Source: Cytophagales bacterium (GTDB lineage: Bacteria > Bacteroidota > Bacteroidia > Cytophagales > UBA9547). Taken from it: a DNA stretch of 64,000 bases. Below are positions 16,321 to 26,349 of this stretch, in pieces. Where the stretch lies: NCBI GenBank assembly GCA_013297755.1, contig JAAFIH010000002.1:1-64000 (forward strand), read 5' to 3'. A program made the translations under genes and the position numbers. Every line of letters starts with the position of its first letter. Within the stretch, counting starts at the first letter, position 1. Below the pieces are notes generated by a model, which made no database searches, had not been told where the DNA came from, and saw only the letters and a list, made by a program, of their open reading frames with translations.

Positions 16321-18211
16321 TATTCCCTATTTTATCATAGATTTTGATAGTACATTTGCTCAAGTAGAAACCTTAGATGTACTATGTGAGGTGGCGTTGG
16401 GCAATAATCCTAACTTTGAAAGTATATTATCAGAAGTTAAAAATATTACTAATCTAGGAATGGAAGGTAAGATTTCATTAACTGAATCTTTACAAAAAAG
16501 ATTGCTACTATTACAAGCCAATGTTTCACATTTGCCTAGAGTAACCCAGCTAATGGCCGAAAAAATATCGCTTTCATTTGAGCGAAACAAAAAGTTTTTT
16601 GAAACTTATGCCTCTCAAGTGTTTTTGGTATCTGGTGGATTCAAAGAAATCATAGATCCCATTGCCTTAGAATATGGCATAGCATCTAACCACGTTTTTG
16701 CCAATACTTTTCTGACAGATTCGCTTGGTAATATTATTGGATATGACACCACAAATCCTTTGGCAAAAAACAAAGGCAAAGTAGAAGTTGTAAAATCATT
16801 AAATCTTACTGGAGAAATAGTTGTAGTTGGAGATGGATATACAGATTTTGAAATAAAAGAAGCTGGCGCAGCAAGTAAGTTTTATGCTTTTACAGAAAAT
16901 GTAAAACGCCAAAATGTAATAGAAAAAGCAGATGCAGTAGCTCCAAGTTTTGATGAAGTTTTGTTTTTGCATAACCTTCCTAGGGCTCAATCTTACCCAA
17001 AAAGCAGAATGAATGTGCTTTTGCTCGAAAATATACATCCAGAGGCTGTCAAAATGTTTAAGCTCGAAGGCTATAATGTTGAAAGTATCAAAGGTGCTTT
17101 GGATGAAGATGAATTGTGTGAAAAAATAAAAAATGTTTCCATTTTAGGATTACGATCCAAAACTAATCTTACGTCTAAAGTTTTAGAAAATGCCAACAAA
17201 TTGATTTCTGTTGGAGCTTTTTGTATTGGTACAAATCAGATTGATTTAAAAGCCTGTCAGAAAAAAGGAATAGCAGTATTTAATGCTCCTTACTCAAATA
17301 CTAGATCAGTGGTGGAATTAACCATAGGCTCTATCATCATTTTATCAAGGTTTATTATTCAAAAATCAAATTGGATGCACCAAGGCAAATGGGATAAATC
17401 GGCTAATGGTGCACATGAAGTTAGGGGCAAAAAATTGGGTTTGATTGGGTATGGAAACATTGGAACACAACTTTCGGTATTGGCCGAGGCGCTAGGAATG
17501 GAAGTTTATTACTACGATGTAGTCGAAAAATTACAGCTTGGAAATGCAAAAAAATGTAAGAAATTACATGATTTACTAGAAATTTGTGATTTCATTTCTC
17601 TTCATGTGGATGGGCGTGCTACCAACAAGAACTTGTTTGGTGAAGATGAGTTTAAGGCCATGAAAGAAGGTGTCATTTTTTGTAACATGAGTCGTGGCCA
17701 TGTAGTTGATATACAGGCACTTGTAAAATATATTAAAAATGGCAAAGTTAGGGGTTGTGCTATTGATGTGTTTCCTTACGAGCCCAAAACAAACAACGAA
17801 GAGTTTATCAACGAACTTAGAGGATTAGATAATGTTATTCTTACGCCTCATATTGGCGGAAGTACCGAAGAAGCCCAATTCAATATAGGTCAGTTTGTTC
17901 CTGGTAGAATTTTAGAATATATCAATGCTGGCAATTCTTACGGAAGTGTCAATTTTCCACCTTTGCAATTACCTCAATTAACAGAAGCACACAGATTGAT
18001 GCACGTACACGAAAATGTACCTGGCATTTTGGCAAGTATCAATAATATTTTGGCCAAACATCATATCAATATATTAGGTCAGTATCTAAAAACGAACGAA
18101 TCTATTGGCTATGTTATCACAGACATTGCAGTAGATGTGCGACATGATAAAAATTTGGTTACAGATCTTAAAAATATTCAAGGTACAATTAGGCACAGAA
18201 TGTTGTACTGA
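16313..18211 (+). CDS. Bifunctional phosphoserine phosphatase / D-3-phosphoglycerate dehydrogenase fusion
   Basis: A 632-residue protein joining two enzymes of serine synthesis. Residues 1-215 form a SerB-type HAD phosphatase with DFDST (Asp10, Asp12), VSGGF (Ser107) and GDGYTDFE (Asp174, Asp178). Residues 233-555 form phosphoglycerate dehydrogenase with the NAD motif GYGNIG (379-384), MSRG (Arg461), YEP (Glu490) and TPHIGG (His513). An ACT domain at about 560-632 probably senses serine. SerA and SerB are the first and last steps; the middle aminotransferase (SerC) is absent from the window. All catalytic residues are intact. Confidence 0.93.
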   Translation: MNNIPYFIIDFDSTFAQVETLDVLCEVALGNNPNFESILSEVKNITNLGMEGKISLTESLQKRLLLLQANVSHLPRVTQLMAEKISLSFERNKKFFETYASQVFLVSGGFKEIIDPIALEYGIASNHVFANTFLTDSLGNIIGYDTTNPLAKNKGKVEVVKSLNLTGEIVVVGDGYTDFEIKEAGAASKFYAFTENVKRQNVIEKADAVAPSFDEVLFLHNLPRAQSYPKSRMNVLLLENIHPEAVKMFKLEGYNVESIKGALDEDELCEKIKNVSILGLRSKTNLTSKVLENANKLISVGAFCIGTNQIDLKACQKKGIAVFNAPYSNTRSVVELTIGSIIILSRFIIQKSNWMHQGKWDKSANGAHEVRGKKLGLIGYGNIGTQLSVLAEALGMEVYYYDVVEKLQLGNAKKCKKLHDLLEICDFISLHVDGRATNKNLFGEDEFKAMKEGVIFCNMSRGHVVDIQALVKYIKNGKVRGCAIDVFPYEPKTNNEEFINELRGLDNVILTPHIGGSTEEAQFNIGQFVPGRILEYINAGNSYGSVNFPPLQLPQLTEAHRLMHVHENVPGILASINNILAKHHINILGQYLKTNESIGYVITDIAVDVRHDKNLVTDLKNIQGTIRHRMLY

Positions 18212-18406
18212 TTAAGGAATTCAACTATGTTTTTTTATTTTTATAATTTTCTTACATTTTAATTAAGCATCAATATTTGATTTTTAATTCTTCTAATGAA
18301 TAAAATTATAAAAGATTTTGGGTTAAGAATTAATTTATTTTGATATTTTTATATTATTTTTTTTATTATTTTCTTACAATATTAGTAGTTTTTTGTCATT
18401 TATTTT

Positions 18407-19303
18407 ATGTTTAAAGATAATAATAAAATTTTAGGATTAATATACGTAACAATAAGTGCAATATTGTTTTCGTCTAAAGGTGTAATAATCAAAACTGCCT
18501 ATACAGAAGGTGTGGATGCCATTACTTTTTTGATGTTTAGAATGTTATTTTCGTTTCCTTTTTATGTAATAATTTTAATATTTTATTCCTCAAAAGTAAG
18601 TGCAAAGCCATCAAACAAACAATTTGGATTAGTTATATTTTTGGGTCTATCAGGGTATTATTTGTCGAGTTTATTTGATTTTTATGGATTAGAATATGTT
18701 TCGGCTGGCTTAGAAAGACTGATATTATTTATATATCCTACACTTACTACGCTTATAGGTTATTTTTTCTTTCAAAAAAAAGTAGGAAAATATATTTTTT
18801 ATTCATTGATTTTAACTTATATAGGGATTTTTGGAGTGGTAGCTTATGATGTATCTACACAAGGAACAGAAATTGTCAAAGGAGTAATTTATATTTTGCT
18901 TTGTGCTTTGGTGTTTGCCATTTATCTGGTATTTAGTGATGATTTGGTACACATATTTGGTACAATCAAATTTACCTGTTTAGTAATGATTGCAGCTTCT
19001 TTTGGGGTTTTTATGCAATATTTTATTGAAAAAAATGCTATTGATTTGCTTCAATATTCTTTTAAAACTTACTATTTAGGGTTTTTTCTAGCTTTGTTTT
19101 GTACTGTAATACCTACATTTTTGATGAACGATGGTATTAAAAAAATTGGAGCTAGTAGCACAGCAGTAACAGCAACTCTAGGCCCAGTGTGGACTTTGAT
19201 TTTAGCTAATATAGTTCTTGGAGAGCAAATTTATGCCATTCAGATACTTGGTACTTCGTTTGTAGTAGGTGGCATTTGGCTATCATACAAAGATAAGTCA
19301 TAG
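18407..19303 (+). CDS. EamA/DMT-family transporter
   Basis: A 298-residue protein with ten hydrophobic helices made of two EamA repeats (first about 9-143, second about 155-295, ending in LGTSFVVGGIWLSY). Members of the drug/metabolite superfamily usually export amino acids, nucleosides or other small metabolites; the substrate cannot be assigned. The gene lies alone between AT-rich gaps of 195 and 124 bases, in which I see no other gene. Confidence 0.88.
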   Translation: MFKDNNKILGLIYVTISAILFSSKGVIIKTAYTEGVDAITFLMFRMLFSFPFYVIILIFYSSKVSAKPSNKQFGLVIFLGLSGYYLSSLFDFYGLEYVSAGLERLILFIYPTLTTLIGYFFFQKKVGKYIFYSLILTYIGIFGVVAYDVSTQGTEIVKGVIYILLCALVFAIYLVFSDDLVHIFGTIKFTCLVMIAASFGVFMQYFIEKNAIDLLQYSFKTYYLGFFLALFCTVIPTFLMNDGIKKIGASSTAVTATLGPVWTLILANIVLGEQIYAIQILGTSFVVGGIWLSYKDKS

Positions 19304-19388
19304 ATTTTAAATTAAATATTACTTTTATTTTCTATAAATTTTAGCTTTTTTTAATTTTACAATATTATATAATTTAATTTTTTTTTAT

Positions 19389-19396
19389 TATTTTTG
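19389..19396 (+). promoter_or_regulatory. Candidate -7 box TATTTTTG for the DUF4290 gene
   Basis: An exact TAnnTTTG match 31 bases before the GTG start at 19428. No TTTG is seen at the expected -33 position. Confidence 0.4.
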
Positions 19397-19427
19397 CATA
19401 TTAAAACAAATCTCAAAAACCTATATA

Positions 19428-20156
19428 GTGGAATATAATACACAAAGACAACAAATCTTGTTGAAAGAATATGGAAGAAATATTCAGTGCATGGTTGAAA
19501 ATTTGATGAAAATTGAAGATAGAAACCGCAGAAACGAGCAAGTAAAAGGTTTGGTAGAAGTACTAAAAAGTTTGATTCAACCTGGATTGAAAGAAAATAT
19601 TGATATACATCATAAAGTTTGGGACGATATTTTTATTATGTCAAACTTTAAACTTGATGTAGATTCTCCTTTTGAGATTCCAGATGCAAGTATTATCAAT
19701 AAAAGACCACAAAAATTACAATATTCTCAGAAAAGTCCATTTTTTAGACACTATGGCAAAAATGTAGAATTATTGGCAGAGCAAATAGAAAAAATAGACA
19801 GCGACCTCGAAAAAGAAAATGCAGTCATCTATTTGAGCAGATTAATGAAAAATTTTTATCTCCAGTACTCCAAAGATCATGCAGAAGACTATGTTATTAG
19901 AGATCAATTAGTTAGATTATCTAAAGGAAAACTTACCTTTGATTTGAATAAAGTAAAACAAGAAAACTTACTTGATTTGAGTGAGCGAGAACGTAGACCT
20001 GCTGCTGCCCAAAATAGTGAAATTAACTTTAAAAGAAGTAATAACTCATCAACAAGTGGTGGTGGTTCTAATAATTATAGAAATAATGGCTCTTCGAGTA
20101 ATAATAACAAAAATCAAGGTAGGAGCAAACATTTTCAAAAGCGTAAAAGCGTATAG
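19428..20156 (+). CDS. DUF4290 protein of unknown function
   Basis: A 242-residue protein starting at GTG. Residues 1-185 match the Bacteroidota-specific DUF4290 (QQILLKEYGRNIQCMVENL near the start, then a repeated RHYGKNVELLAEQI segment), which appears all-helical. The last 40 residues are a low-complexity Ser/Asn/Gly tail ending in a basic patch, suggestive of nucleic-acid or ribosome contact. Function unknown. It precedes pheT, separated by an AT-rich hairpin. Confidence 0.85.
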   Translation: MEYNTQRQQILLKEYGRNIQCMVENLMKIEDRNRRNEQVKGLVEVLKSLIQPGLKENIDIHHKVWDDIFIMSNFKLDVDSPFEIPDASIINKRPQKLQYSQKSPFFRHYGKNVELLAEQIEKIDSDLEKENAVIYLSRLMKNFYLQYSKDHAEDYVIRDQLVRLSKGKLTFDLNKVKQENLLDLSERERRPAAAQNSEINFKRSNNSSTSGGGSNNYRNNGSSSNNNKNQGRSKHFQKRKSV

Positions 20157-20164
20157 AGTAATTA

Positions 20165-20196
20165 AAATGATAAATTAATTTGTTTTTTTATCATTT
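20165..20196 (+). terminator. AT-rich hairpin, possible terminator before pheT
   Basis: A perfect 10-bp stem, AAATGATAAA (20165-20174) and TTTATCATTT (20187-20196), followed by GTTTTC. Low G+C makes it weak; it may attenuate rather than stop transcription. Confidence 0.4.
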
Positions 20197-20243
20197 GTTT
20201 TCTATTTACTACAGTTTCTACTTTCAATTTATAAAATCATCCA

Positions 20244-22676
20244 GTGAATATTTCCTATAATTGGCTCAAAAATTATATCAAAAATCTGCCTTCTGTTGAA
20301 TTGGTTTCTGAAATTCTTACCTCAATTGGGCTTGAGGTTGAAAGTGTAGAAAAGTATGAAAGCATAAAAGGTGGGCTTCAAAATGTAGTTGTTGGTCATG
20401 TTTTGACATGTCAAAAACATCCAAACGCTGATAAATTAAGTGTTACAACTGTTGATATTGGTAGTCAAATATTACCTATTGTATGTGGAGCTGCTAATGT
20501 AAAATCTGGTTTAAAAGTAGCAGTAGCTACGCCTGGTGCTACTTTATATCCTACGAATGGAGAACCATTTACGATACAAAAATCCAAAATTAGGGGCGAA
20601 GTTTCAGAGGGAATGTTGTGTGCTGAAGACGAATTAGGGCTAGGGCAGTCCCATGAAGGCATTATTATTTTGCCAGATAAATTGGCGGTTGGTAGCCTTG
20701 TAAGTTCTTTTTTTGAAATAGAAAATGATTATATTTTTTGCATTGGTCTTACCCCAAATAGGGTAGATGCAGCATCGCATCTTGGCGTAGCAAGGGATTT
20801 GTATGCAGCCATTACTGAACAAAAAAATTATGATATTGAATTTATAAAATCTTACAAAAAAGATTTTCAAATTTACAAAAATTTATCCTCTGAGATAGAA
20901 GTTAAAATCGAAAATACCAAAGATTGTTACAGATATGCAGGTGCAGTAATAAAAAATATTAATGTAGAGTCATCTCCCAAATGGTTGCAAAATAGATTAA
21001 AGTCTATTGGAGTTAATCCCATAAATAATGTGGTAGATATTACTAATTATATTTTACACGATCTAGGACAACCTTTACATGCGTTTGATTTATCAAAAAT
21101 AACTGGCAATAAAGTAATAGTTAAAAATTGTAGTGAAAAAACTAAGTTTATTACTTTAGATGCTAAAGAAAGGGAGCTTTTTGAAACTGATTTGATGATT
21201 TGCAACGCTCAAGAACCTATGTGCATTGCAGGAGTTTTTGGTGGTTTGCAGTCTGGTGTTCAGGCATCTACAACTGATATTTTTGTAGAATCTGCCTATT
21301 TTTTGCCAGACAGTATTCGCAAAACAAGCCAAAATCATGCTTTAAAAACTGATGCCAGTTTTAGGTTTGAGCGTGGTACAGACCCCAATATGGTTGTATA
21401 TGCCCTCGAAAAATCAGTTCAAATGATTATTGATATTTGTGGAGGAAACTTAGTAGGAAATTTGATTGATGTTTACCCTAATCAAGTAAAAAACTTTATT
21501 TTTGATGTCAATTATGCTACAATTCATAAATATATTGGAATTGAGATACCCAAAAGTAAGATTCTATCTATTTTAGACTCTTTAGAAATTATCATTCGTG
21601 GTGAAACCAAAGAAGGAATTACTGTATCAGTGCCTCCTTATAGAGTTGATGTGCAGAGAGAAGCTGATATTATAGAAGAAATAGTAAGAATATATGGGTT
21701 TAATAACATCCCAAATGATGCTTATCTTGGTACTACTTATCTGTCGACTTTTGAAGAAATAACACCTTTGAAAGTAGAAAACAAAATTGCCAATGTTCTT
21801 ACTTCTATTGGTTTTAATGAAATTATGACCAATTCTTTGACGAAGCCAGAGTATAGCTTAGAAAAAGAAAAAAATGTAGAAATTCTGAATAAGTTAAGTC
21901 CAGAATTAAGTGTTATGCGTCAAACTATGTTGTATAGTGGGCTTGAGGCCATAGCTTACAACAATAATAGAAAGCAAAAACACTTAAAGTTTTTTGAGAT
22001 TGGTCATGTATACACCAAAATTAGTAATAATAAAGAAGTTAAAGATTATATTGAATCAGAAATTTTATCTATTTTTATTACTGGCAATTCACATACAGAA
22101 AGTTGGCTTTCTGCACCCAAGCAATCATCTTATTATGATTTAATTGCAGTTGTGCATGCTGTTTTTAATTCTTTGAACATTTCAATTACGATAGAAAAAT
22201 CAAATGAAAATAGTTTATTAAACGAATCTGTAAAGATATTAAAAGGCAATAAATTAGTAGGATTTGCAGGAAAAGTAAAACCAACTATTTGTAAAAAAGC
22301 TGATGTAAAATCAACAGTTTTTTATGCAGAAATATTTATTGAAGACATTAAAAAATATATTTCTACAAAAGTTTCTTATATTGAAATTGCTAAATTCCCT
22401 GAGGTTAAGCGTGATTTATCTTTAGTTATTTCTAAAAATATAACATTTTCGGAAATTCAAAAATTAGCCTTTAAAACCGAAAAAAAAATACTCAAAGCAT
22501 TAAATGTATTTGATGTATACGAAGGCGAAAAAATAGCTCTTGACAAAAAGGCTTATGCCATAAGTTTCATTTTACAAGATTCAGAAAACACTTTAAGTGA
22601 TTCTCAAATAGAACAAACGATGTCGAAATTGATGTCAAGTTTTGATAAAGAACTTGGTGCTACCATTAGAAGTTGA
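20244..22676 (+). CDS. pheT: Phenylalanyl-tRNA synthetase beta subunit
   Basis: An 810-residue protein with a GTG start. It shows the expected domain order: the core start MNISYNWLKNYI, a tRNA-binding OB fold at about 40-155 (VVGHVLTCQKHPNADKLSV), the B3/B4 editing region, B5 at about 400-470, a catalytic-like core, and the C-terminal anticodon-binding FDX-ACB domain (EIAKFPEVKRDLSLVI). With PheS it charges tRNA(Phe) and edits mischarged tyrosine. pheS is not adjacent. Confidence 0.95.
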   Translation: MNISYNWLKNYIKNLPSVELVSEILTSIGLEVESVEKYESIKGGLQNVVVGHVLTCQKHPNADKLSVTTVDIGSQILPIVCGAANVKSGLKVAVATPGATLYPTNGEPFTIQKSKIRGEVSEGMLCAEDELGLGQSHEGIIILPDKLAVGSLVSSFFEIENDYIFCIGLTPNRVDAASHLGVARDLYAAITEQKNYDIEFIKSYKKDFQIYKNLSSEIEVKIENTKDCYRYAGAVIKNINVESSPKWLQNRLKSIGVNPINNVVDITNYILHDLGQPLHAFDLSKITGNKVIVKNCSEKTKFITLDAKERELFETDLMICNAQEPMCIAGVFGGLQSGVQASTTDIFVESAYFLPDSIRKTSQNHALKTDASFRFERGTDPNMVVYALEKSVQMIIDICGGNLVGNLIDVYPNQVKNFIFDVNYATIHKYIGIEIPKSKILSILDSLEIIIRGETKEGITVSVPPYRVDVQREADIIEEIVRIYGFNNIPNDAYLGTTYLSTFEEITPLKVENKIANVLTSIGFNEIMTNSLTKPEYSLEKEKNVEILNKLSPELSVMRQTMLYSGLEAIAYNNNRKQKHLKFFEIGHVYTKISNNKEVKDYIESEILSIFITGNSHTESWLSAPKQSSYYDLIAVVHAVFNSLNISITIEKSNENSLLNESVKILKGNKLVGFAGKVKPTICKKADVKSTVFYAEIFIEDIKKYISTKVSYIEIAKFPEVKRDLSLVISKNITFSEIQKLAFKTEKKILKALNVFDVYEGEKIALDKKAYAISFILQDSENTLSDSQIEQTMSKLMSSFDKELGATIRS

Positions 22677-22759
22677 TAATCTGAATATGATATAGATTAT
22701 TATCAAACTGAAACAAATCAATAGGATTATTGTTGTTTTTATTATTTACAAAATTTTAA

Positions 22760-24187
22760 ATGAAACTTACATTTTTGGGTGCTGCTCTTCAGGTTACAGG
22801 TTCTATGTATTTGCTAGAAATTGACGACTTCAAAATTCTTATTGATTGTGGTCAAGACATGGAAAAAGGCAGACAAGAAGCCACAGAACAAAAGCCTAAA
22901 TCCAACACTTATGTAAGAAAATCTATTTTTCCATTCGAACCATCGAGTATCAATGTTGTTGTGCTAACACATGCTCACATCGATCATACAGGTTTGTTGC
23001 CACTTTTATACAAAGAAGGTTATGAAGGACAAGTCCTTTGCACAACTCCAACTTATTATCTGACAAGCATTTTGTTGCACGATTCTGCTCAACTACATCA
23101 ACGTAGATTAAAAAAATCTTTAGACAAAAATCGAAGAAAATTACCTACAAATATGGATGAATTATTTTTTGCCAAACAAGTAGATCAGACAATGGATAGG
23201 TTTGTAACAGTACCTAACAATCAAAAATTTAAAATTACTGATACGATTTCAGTTTTTTTTAATAATGCTGGGCATTTGTTGGGGGCATCAAATTTGGTTT
23301 TTAAAATTAAAGAAAATAATTTAGAAAAATCCATTTGTTTTTCTGGAGATATTGGTCGCAAAAACTATCCTTTATTACTTGACCCACAGGCAATTCCACA
23401 GGTTGATTATTTGATTTGTGAATCTACTTATGGTAACAGATTGCACAAAAATGACATTACTCCCGAAAAGGCACTATACGAGGTTATTAAAAAAGCATGT
23501 GTAGAAAAACAAGGTCGCTTGATTGTTCCTGCATTTTCTGTGGGTCGTACTCAGGCTTTGCTTTTTACGCTCAATAAACTTTATCAAAACACAGATTTGC
23601 CACGTTTCAAAATTTATGCTGACAGCCCAATGGCACTCGAGAGTAGTAAGGTTTATGAAAATTCTATTAGAAATTTAAACAAGGAAGCACGTGATTTTTT
23701 TGAAGATAATGAAGAGCTTTTTGATTTTGAAAACTTTGAATATGTGTCAGATTTGAGACATAGCAAAGCAATTTCTAATCATTACCAACCTTGTGTTATA
23801 ATATCTTCCTCAGGTATGATTCATGGTGGTAGAATAGAACATCACATCAAAGAAAACATTGAAAATTCTAGAGCTACTATTTGCATGATTGGGTATTGTG
23901 CAGAGGGTACTTTGGGTTACGAACTAGCCAATGGTGCTAAAGAAATTATGGTAAGAAACAAAAAATTAGAAGTAAGAGCAGAAGTCATCAAACTTGATTG
24001 TTTTTCGGCTCATGGCGATCAAAATGACTTATTACATTTTATTAGTTCACAAGATTCTACAAAATTAAAATCTATTTTTCTTACACATGGAAACGAAGAA
24101 GCTATGATTGCTTTTAAAGAAAAGTTATCAGAATTAAACTACAATCATGTAGAAATGCCTAGCAAAGGCCAAGCTTTTGAATTATAA
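22760..24187 (+). CDS. Beta-CASP metallo-beta-lactamase ribonuclease
   Basis: A 475-residue MBL-fold protein of the CPSF73/RNase J-like group. The zinc motif HAHIDHTG is at residues 71-78, with CFSGDIGR further on. The beta-CASP insertion carries ICESTYGNR, VPAFSVGRTQ and SSSGMIHGGR. The C-terminal RMMBL region ends with FSAHGDQNDL and LTHGNEEA. Such enzymes process or degrade RNA. Its 3' end overlaps that of the convergent isomerase gene by 6 bases, so there is no room for a terminator. Confidence 0.92.
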   Translation: MKLTFLGAALQVTGSMYLLEIDDFKILIDCGQDMEKGRQEATEQKPKSNTYVRKSIFPFEPSSINVVVLTHAHIDHTGLLPLLYKEGYEGQVLCTTPTYYLTSILLHDSAQLHQRRLKKSLDKNRRKLPTNMDELFFAKQVDQTMDRFVTVPNNQKFKITDTISVFFNNAGHLLGASNLVFKIKENNLEKSICFSGDIGRKNYPLLLDPQAIPQVDYLICESTYGNRLHKNDITPEKALYEVIKKACVEKQGRLIVPAFSVGRTQALLFTLNKLYQNTDLPRFKIYADSPMALESSKVYENSIRNLNKEARDFFEDNEELFDFENFEYVSDLRHSKAISNHYQPCVIISSSGMIHGGRIEHHIKENIENSRATICMIGYCAEGTLGYELANGAKEIMVRNKKLEVRAEVIKLDCFSAHGDQNDLLHFISSQDSTKLKSIFLTHGNEEAMIAFKEKLSELNYNHVEMPSKGQAFEL

Positions 24188-25051
24188 AGAATACGTAATT
24201 TTATTAAAATTATTGATACAAATTTTTGCAGATTTTATTGAACTTTTCCCTTGATAGTCTTCTTGTTCCAATACTGGCATTTTTAGCCCAGCTAGGGTTG
24301 CTTTTTCAAATATTTTTTTAAAATTAATCATCCCATTTCCAACTTCTGTGCTTTCTCTCAAGGTTTTGTGTTTGTCTTTTACATGCCAAAGTGGAAATCT
24401 TTGAGGGTATTTTTGAAACAAATCAATAGGGTTAATGTTAGCTATCGTTGCCCAGTATAGATCTAATTCACATTTTAGGTAATTGCTATCTGTATTTTCT
24501 AAAATTAAATCATAAACTGATTTATTTTCAATCATTTTAAATTCAAATTCATGATTATGGTAAAGCAGTTGCAAATCTGATTTTTTACATAGCTCACCAT
24601 ATAAATTGAAATATTCAGCAGTTTTTAAACAAGCATCTTTGGTGGCATAATTATCAGCTTCCATCCAGGGCACTATATAATAAGTAAGCCCAGCTTCTTT
24701 TGCCCTATCGATAGATTCTTGTAGATTTGTGGGAGTAGGGTCGTTAGGATTTTTTTTCATTAAAGCACCATGAGCACTTCTCATTTTCAACCCCAAACTT
24801 TCTATATATTGCTTAAATGGCTTTGGTTGCATACCAAAATAATCCCAACCAAAGGCTTCAACTTCGTTATAACCCATTTTTGCTAAAGTGGCTAGGGTTT
24901 CTTTTGGATTTTTTTCCATAGCATCTTTCACAGACCAAAGTTGAATACCCACATAATTTTTATTTTTCGCCTCTAAAAATTGGCTGGGCAATATGGAAGC
25001 AGCTAAAATTGTTGCACTACTTGATATAAATTCTCGTCTACTGAATGTCAT
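24182..25051 (-). CDS. Exported sugar-phosphate isomerase/epimerase-like TIM-barrel protein
   Basis: A 289-residue protein with a twin-arginine-type leader (SRREFISSSA, then a hydrophobic run ending near residue 28), so it is probably exported folded. The rest is an AP-endonuclease-2/xylose-isomerase-like barrel with likely metal ligands in HNHEFEF, ELDLYW, HVKDKH and the terminal LEQEDY. Members act on sugars or inositol derivatives; the substrate is unknown. It is convergent with and overlaps the beta-CASP nuclease gene. Confidence 0.87.
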   Translation of the reverse strand: MTFSRREFISSSATILAASILPSQFLEAKNKNYVGIQLWSVKDAMEKNPKETLATLAKMGYNEVEAFGWDYFGMQPKPFKQYIESLGLKMRSAHGALMKKNPNDPTPTNLQESIDRAKEAGLTYYIVPWMEADNYATKDACLKTAEYFNLYGELCKKSDLQLLYHNHEFEFKMIENKSVYDLILENTDSNYLKCELDLYWATIANINPIDLFQKYPQRFPLWHVKDKHKTLRESTEVGNGMINFKKIFEKATLAGLKMPVLEQEDYQGKSSIKSAKICINNFNKITYSL

Positions 25052-25230
25052 ATTTTTAATTTATTTTCAAATTTAGAATTTTATTAATATAAAATATGAT
25101 TTTAATTAGATTTATTTGAGAAATTAATTCTCTAATTTGTAATTTTTCTCCATCTATGTTCAATTATTTGATATTTATCAAATAATTGATGTTTTTCCCT
25201 TTTTTTTCAAATATTCATGCAAAATACTAT

Positions 25231-25238
25231 TACATTTG
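25231..25238 (+). promoter_or_regulatory. Candidate -7 box TACATTTG for lptG/F-rsmG
   Basis: An exact TAnnTTTG match 21 bases before the TTG start at 25260, in the divergent gap with the isomerase gene. No exact TTTG -33 element. Confidence 0.45.
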
Positions 25239-25259
25239 TATCCTCAATAGCACTCAAAA

Positions 25260-26339
25260 TTGATTAAAGTATTAGATAAATACATTTTAAAAAAATACCT
25301 CGTTTCGTATCTTTATGTTACATTACTCATAGTAATTGTGGTGTGTGTCATAGATTATACCGAAAAAAATGACCAATTCATTAATCGAGCGGTATCTATA
25401 AAGATGATATTTATTGATTATTACATCAATTTTTTTTTACATATAGCCATTATGTTGGCTCCATTATTGGTTTTTATCTCCACAGTTTTTGTTACTGCAA
25501 AACTGGCCTCAAGAACAGAAGTAGTAGCTATTTTAAGTGCAGGTATTAGTTTTAGGCGTTTTATTTTGCCCTTTTTTGTGGGTTCTTTATTTATTTCAGG
25601 TCTTATTTTTTATCTAAAAGGTTATGTGATACCTAGAGCAAACAAAATAAGAATGAATTTTGAAAATATTTATATATGGCCAGAATATAATTATGATCAA
25701 AGAAATATCCATATCAAAGTAGCACCAGAGTCGTATGTTTACATGGAAAGTTACAATAATACCATTCATTGCGGCTATCAATTTACACTAGAAACCCTGA
25801 GCGATAGTGTTTTAAAAGATAAAATAACTGCCAATAGGATTATATGGATACCTGAAACCAAAAAATGGCGCATAGAATTCTGGAAAAAACAAATTTTTGA
25901 TGGCAAAAAAGAATATTTTACACGAGGTGATGCCTTAGACACTACTTTAAACCTACACCCCGAAGACTTTGAATCTCAACGGTTTATGTACGACCAATTG
26001 ACACTGACTGAATTAGATTATGAAATAAATAAACTTACTGATAGAGGTGTAGAAGGAATAGCACCTTATCAAATCGAAAAATATGATAGGTTTACATATC
26101 CGTTTTCTATTGTTTTACTTACAATCATAGGCGTAATCATTGCATCCAAAAAATCACGCAAAGGCATGGCTTTACAAATAACCTTAGGTTTTATGCTTGC
26201 TTTTACATACATTTTTTTTGTTGTAATAGGTCGCAGTTTTGCAAGCGTTGGTGGCATACCACCAGTGATTTCTTGTTGGATACCAAATTTTATTTTTTCT
26301 ATCATAGGCCTAGTTATCTATTGGCGAATACCTAAATAA
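25260..26339 (+). CDS. LptF/LptG-family lipopolysaccharide export permease
   Basis: A 359-residue YjgP/YjgQ-family protein with a TTG start. It has an N-terminal helix, two further helices, a periplasmic domain at about 130-270 and three C-terminal helices. It forms part of the LptBFG transporter that lifts LPS from the inner membrane onto the periplasmic bridge. Whether it plays the F or G role is not decided. The gene is followed 10 bases later by rsmG. Confidence 0.9.
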   Translation: MIKVLDKYILKKYLVSYLYVTLLIVIVVCVIDYTEKNDQFINRAVSIKMIFIDYYINFFLHIAIMLAPLLVFISTVFVTAKLASRTEVVAILSAGISFRRFILPFFVGSLFISGLIFYLKGYVIPRANKIRMNFENIYIWPEYNYDQRNIHIKVAPESYVYMESYNNTIHCGYQFTLETLSDSVLKDKITANRIIWIPETKKWRIEFWKKQIFDGKKEYFTRGDALDTTLNLHPEDFESQRFMYDQLTLTELDYEINKLTDRGVEGIAPYQIEKYDRFTYPFSIVLLTIIGVIIASKKSRKGMALQITLGFMLAFTYIFFVVIGRSFASVGGIPPVISCWIPNFIFSIIGLVIYWRIPK

Positions 26340-26349
26340 ATGTATAAAT

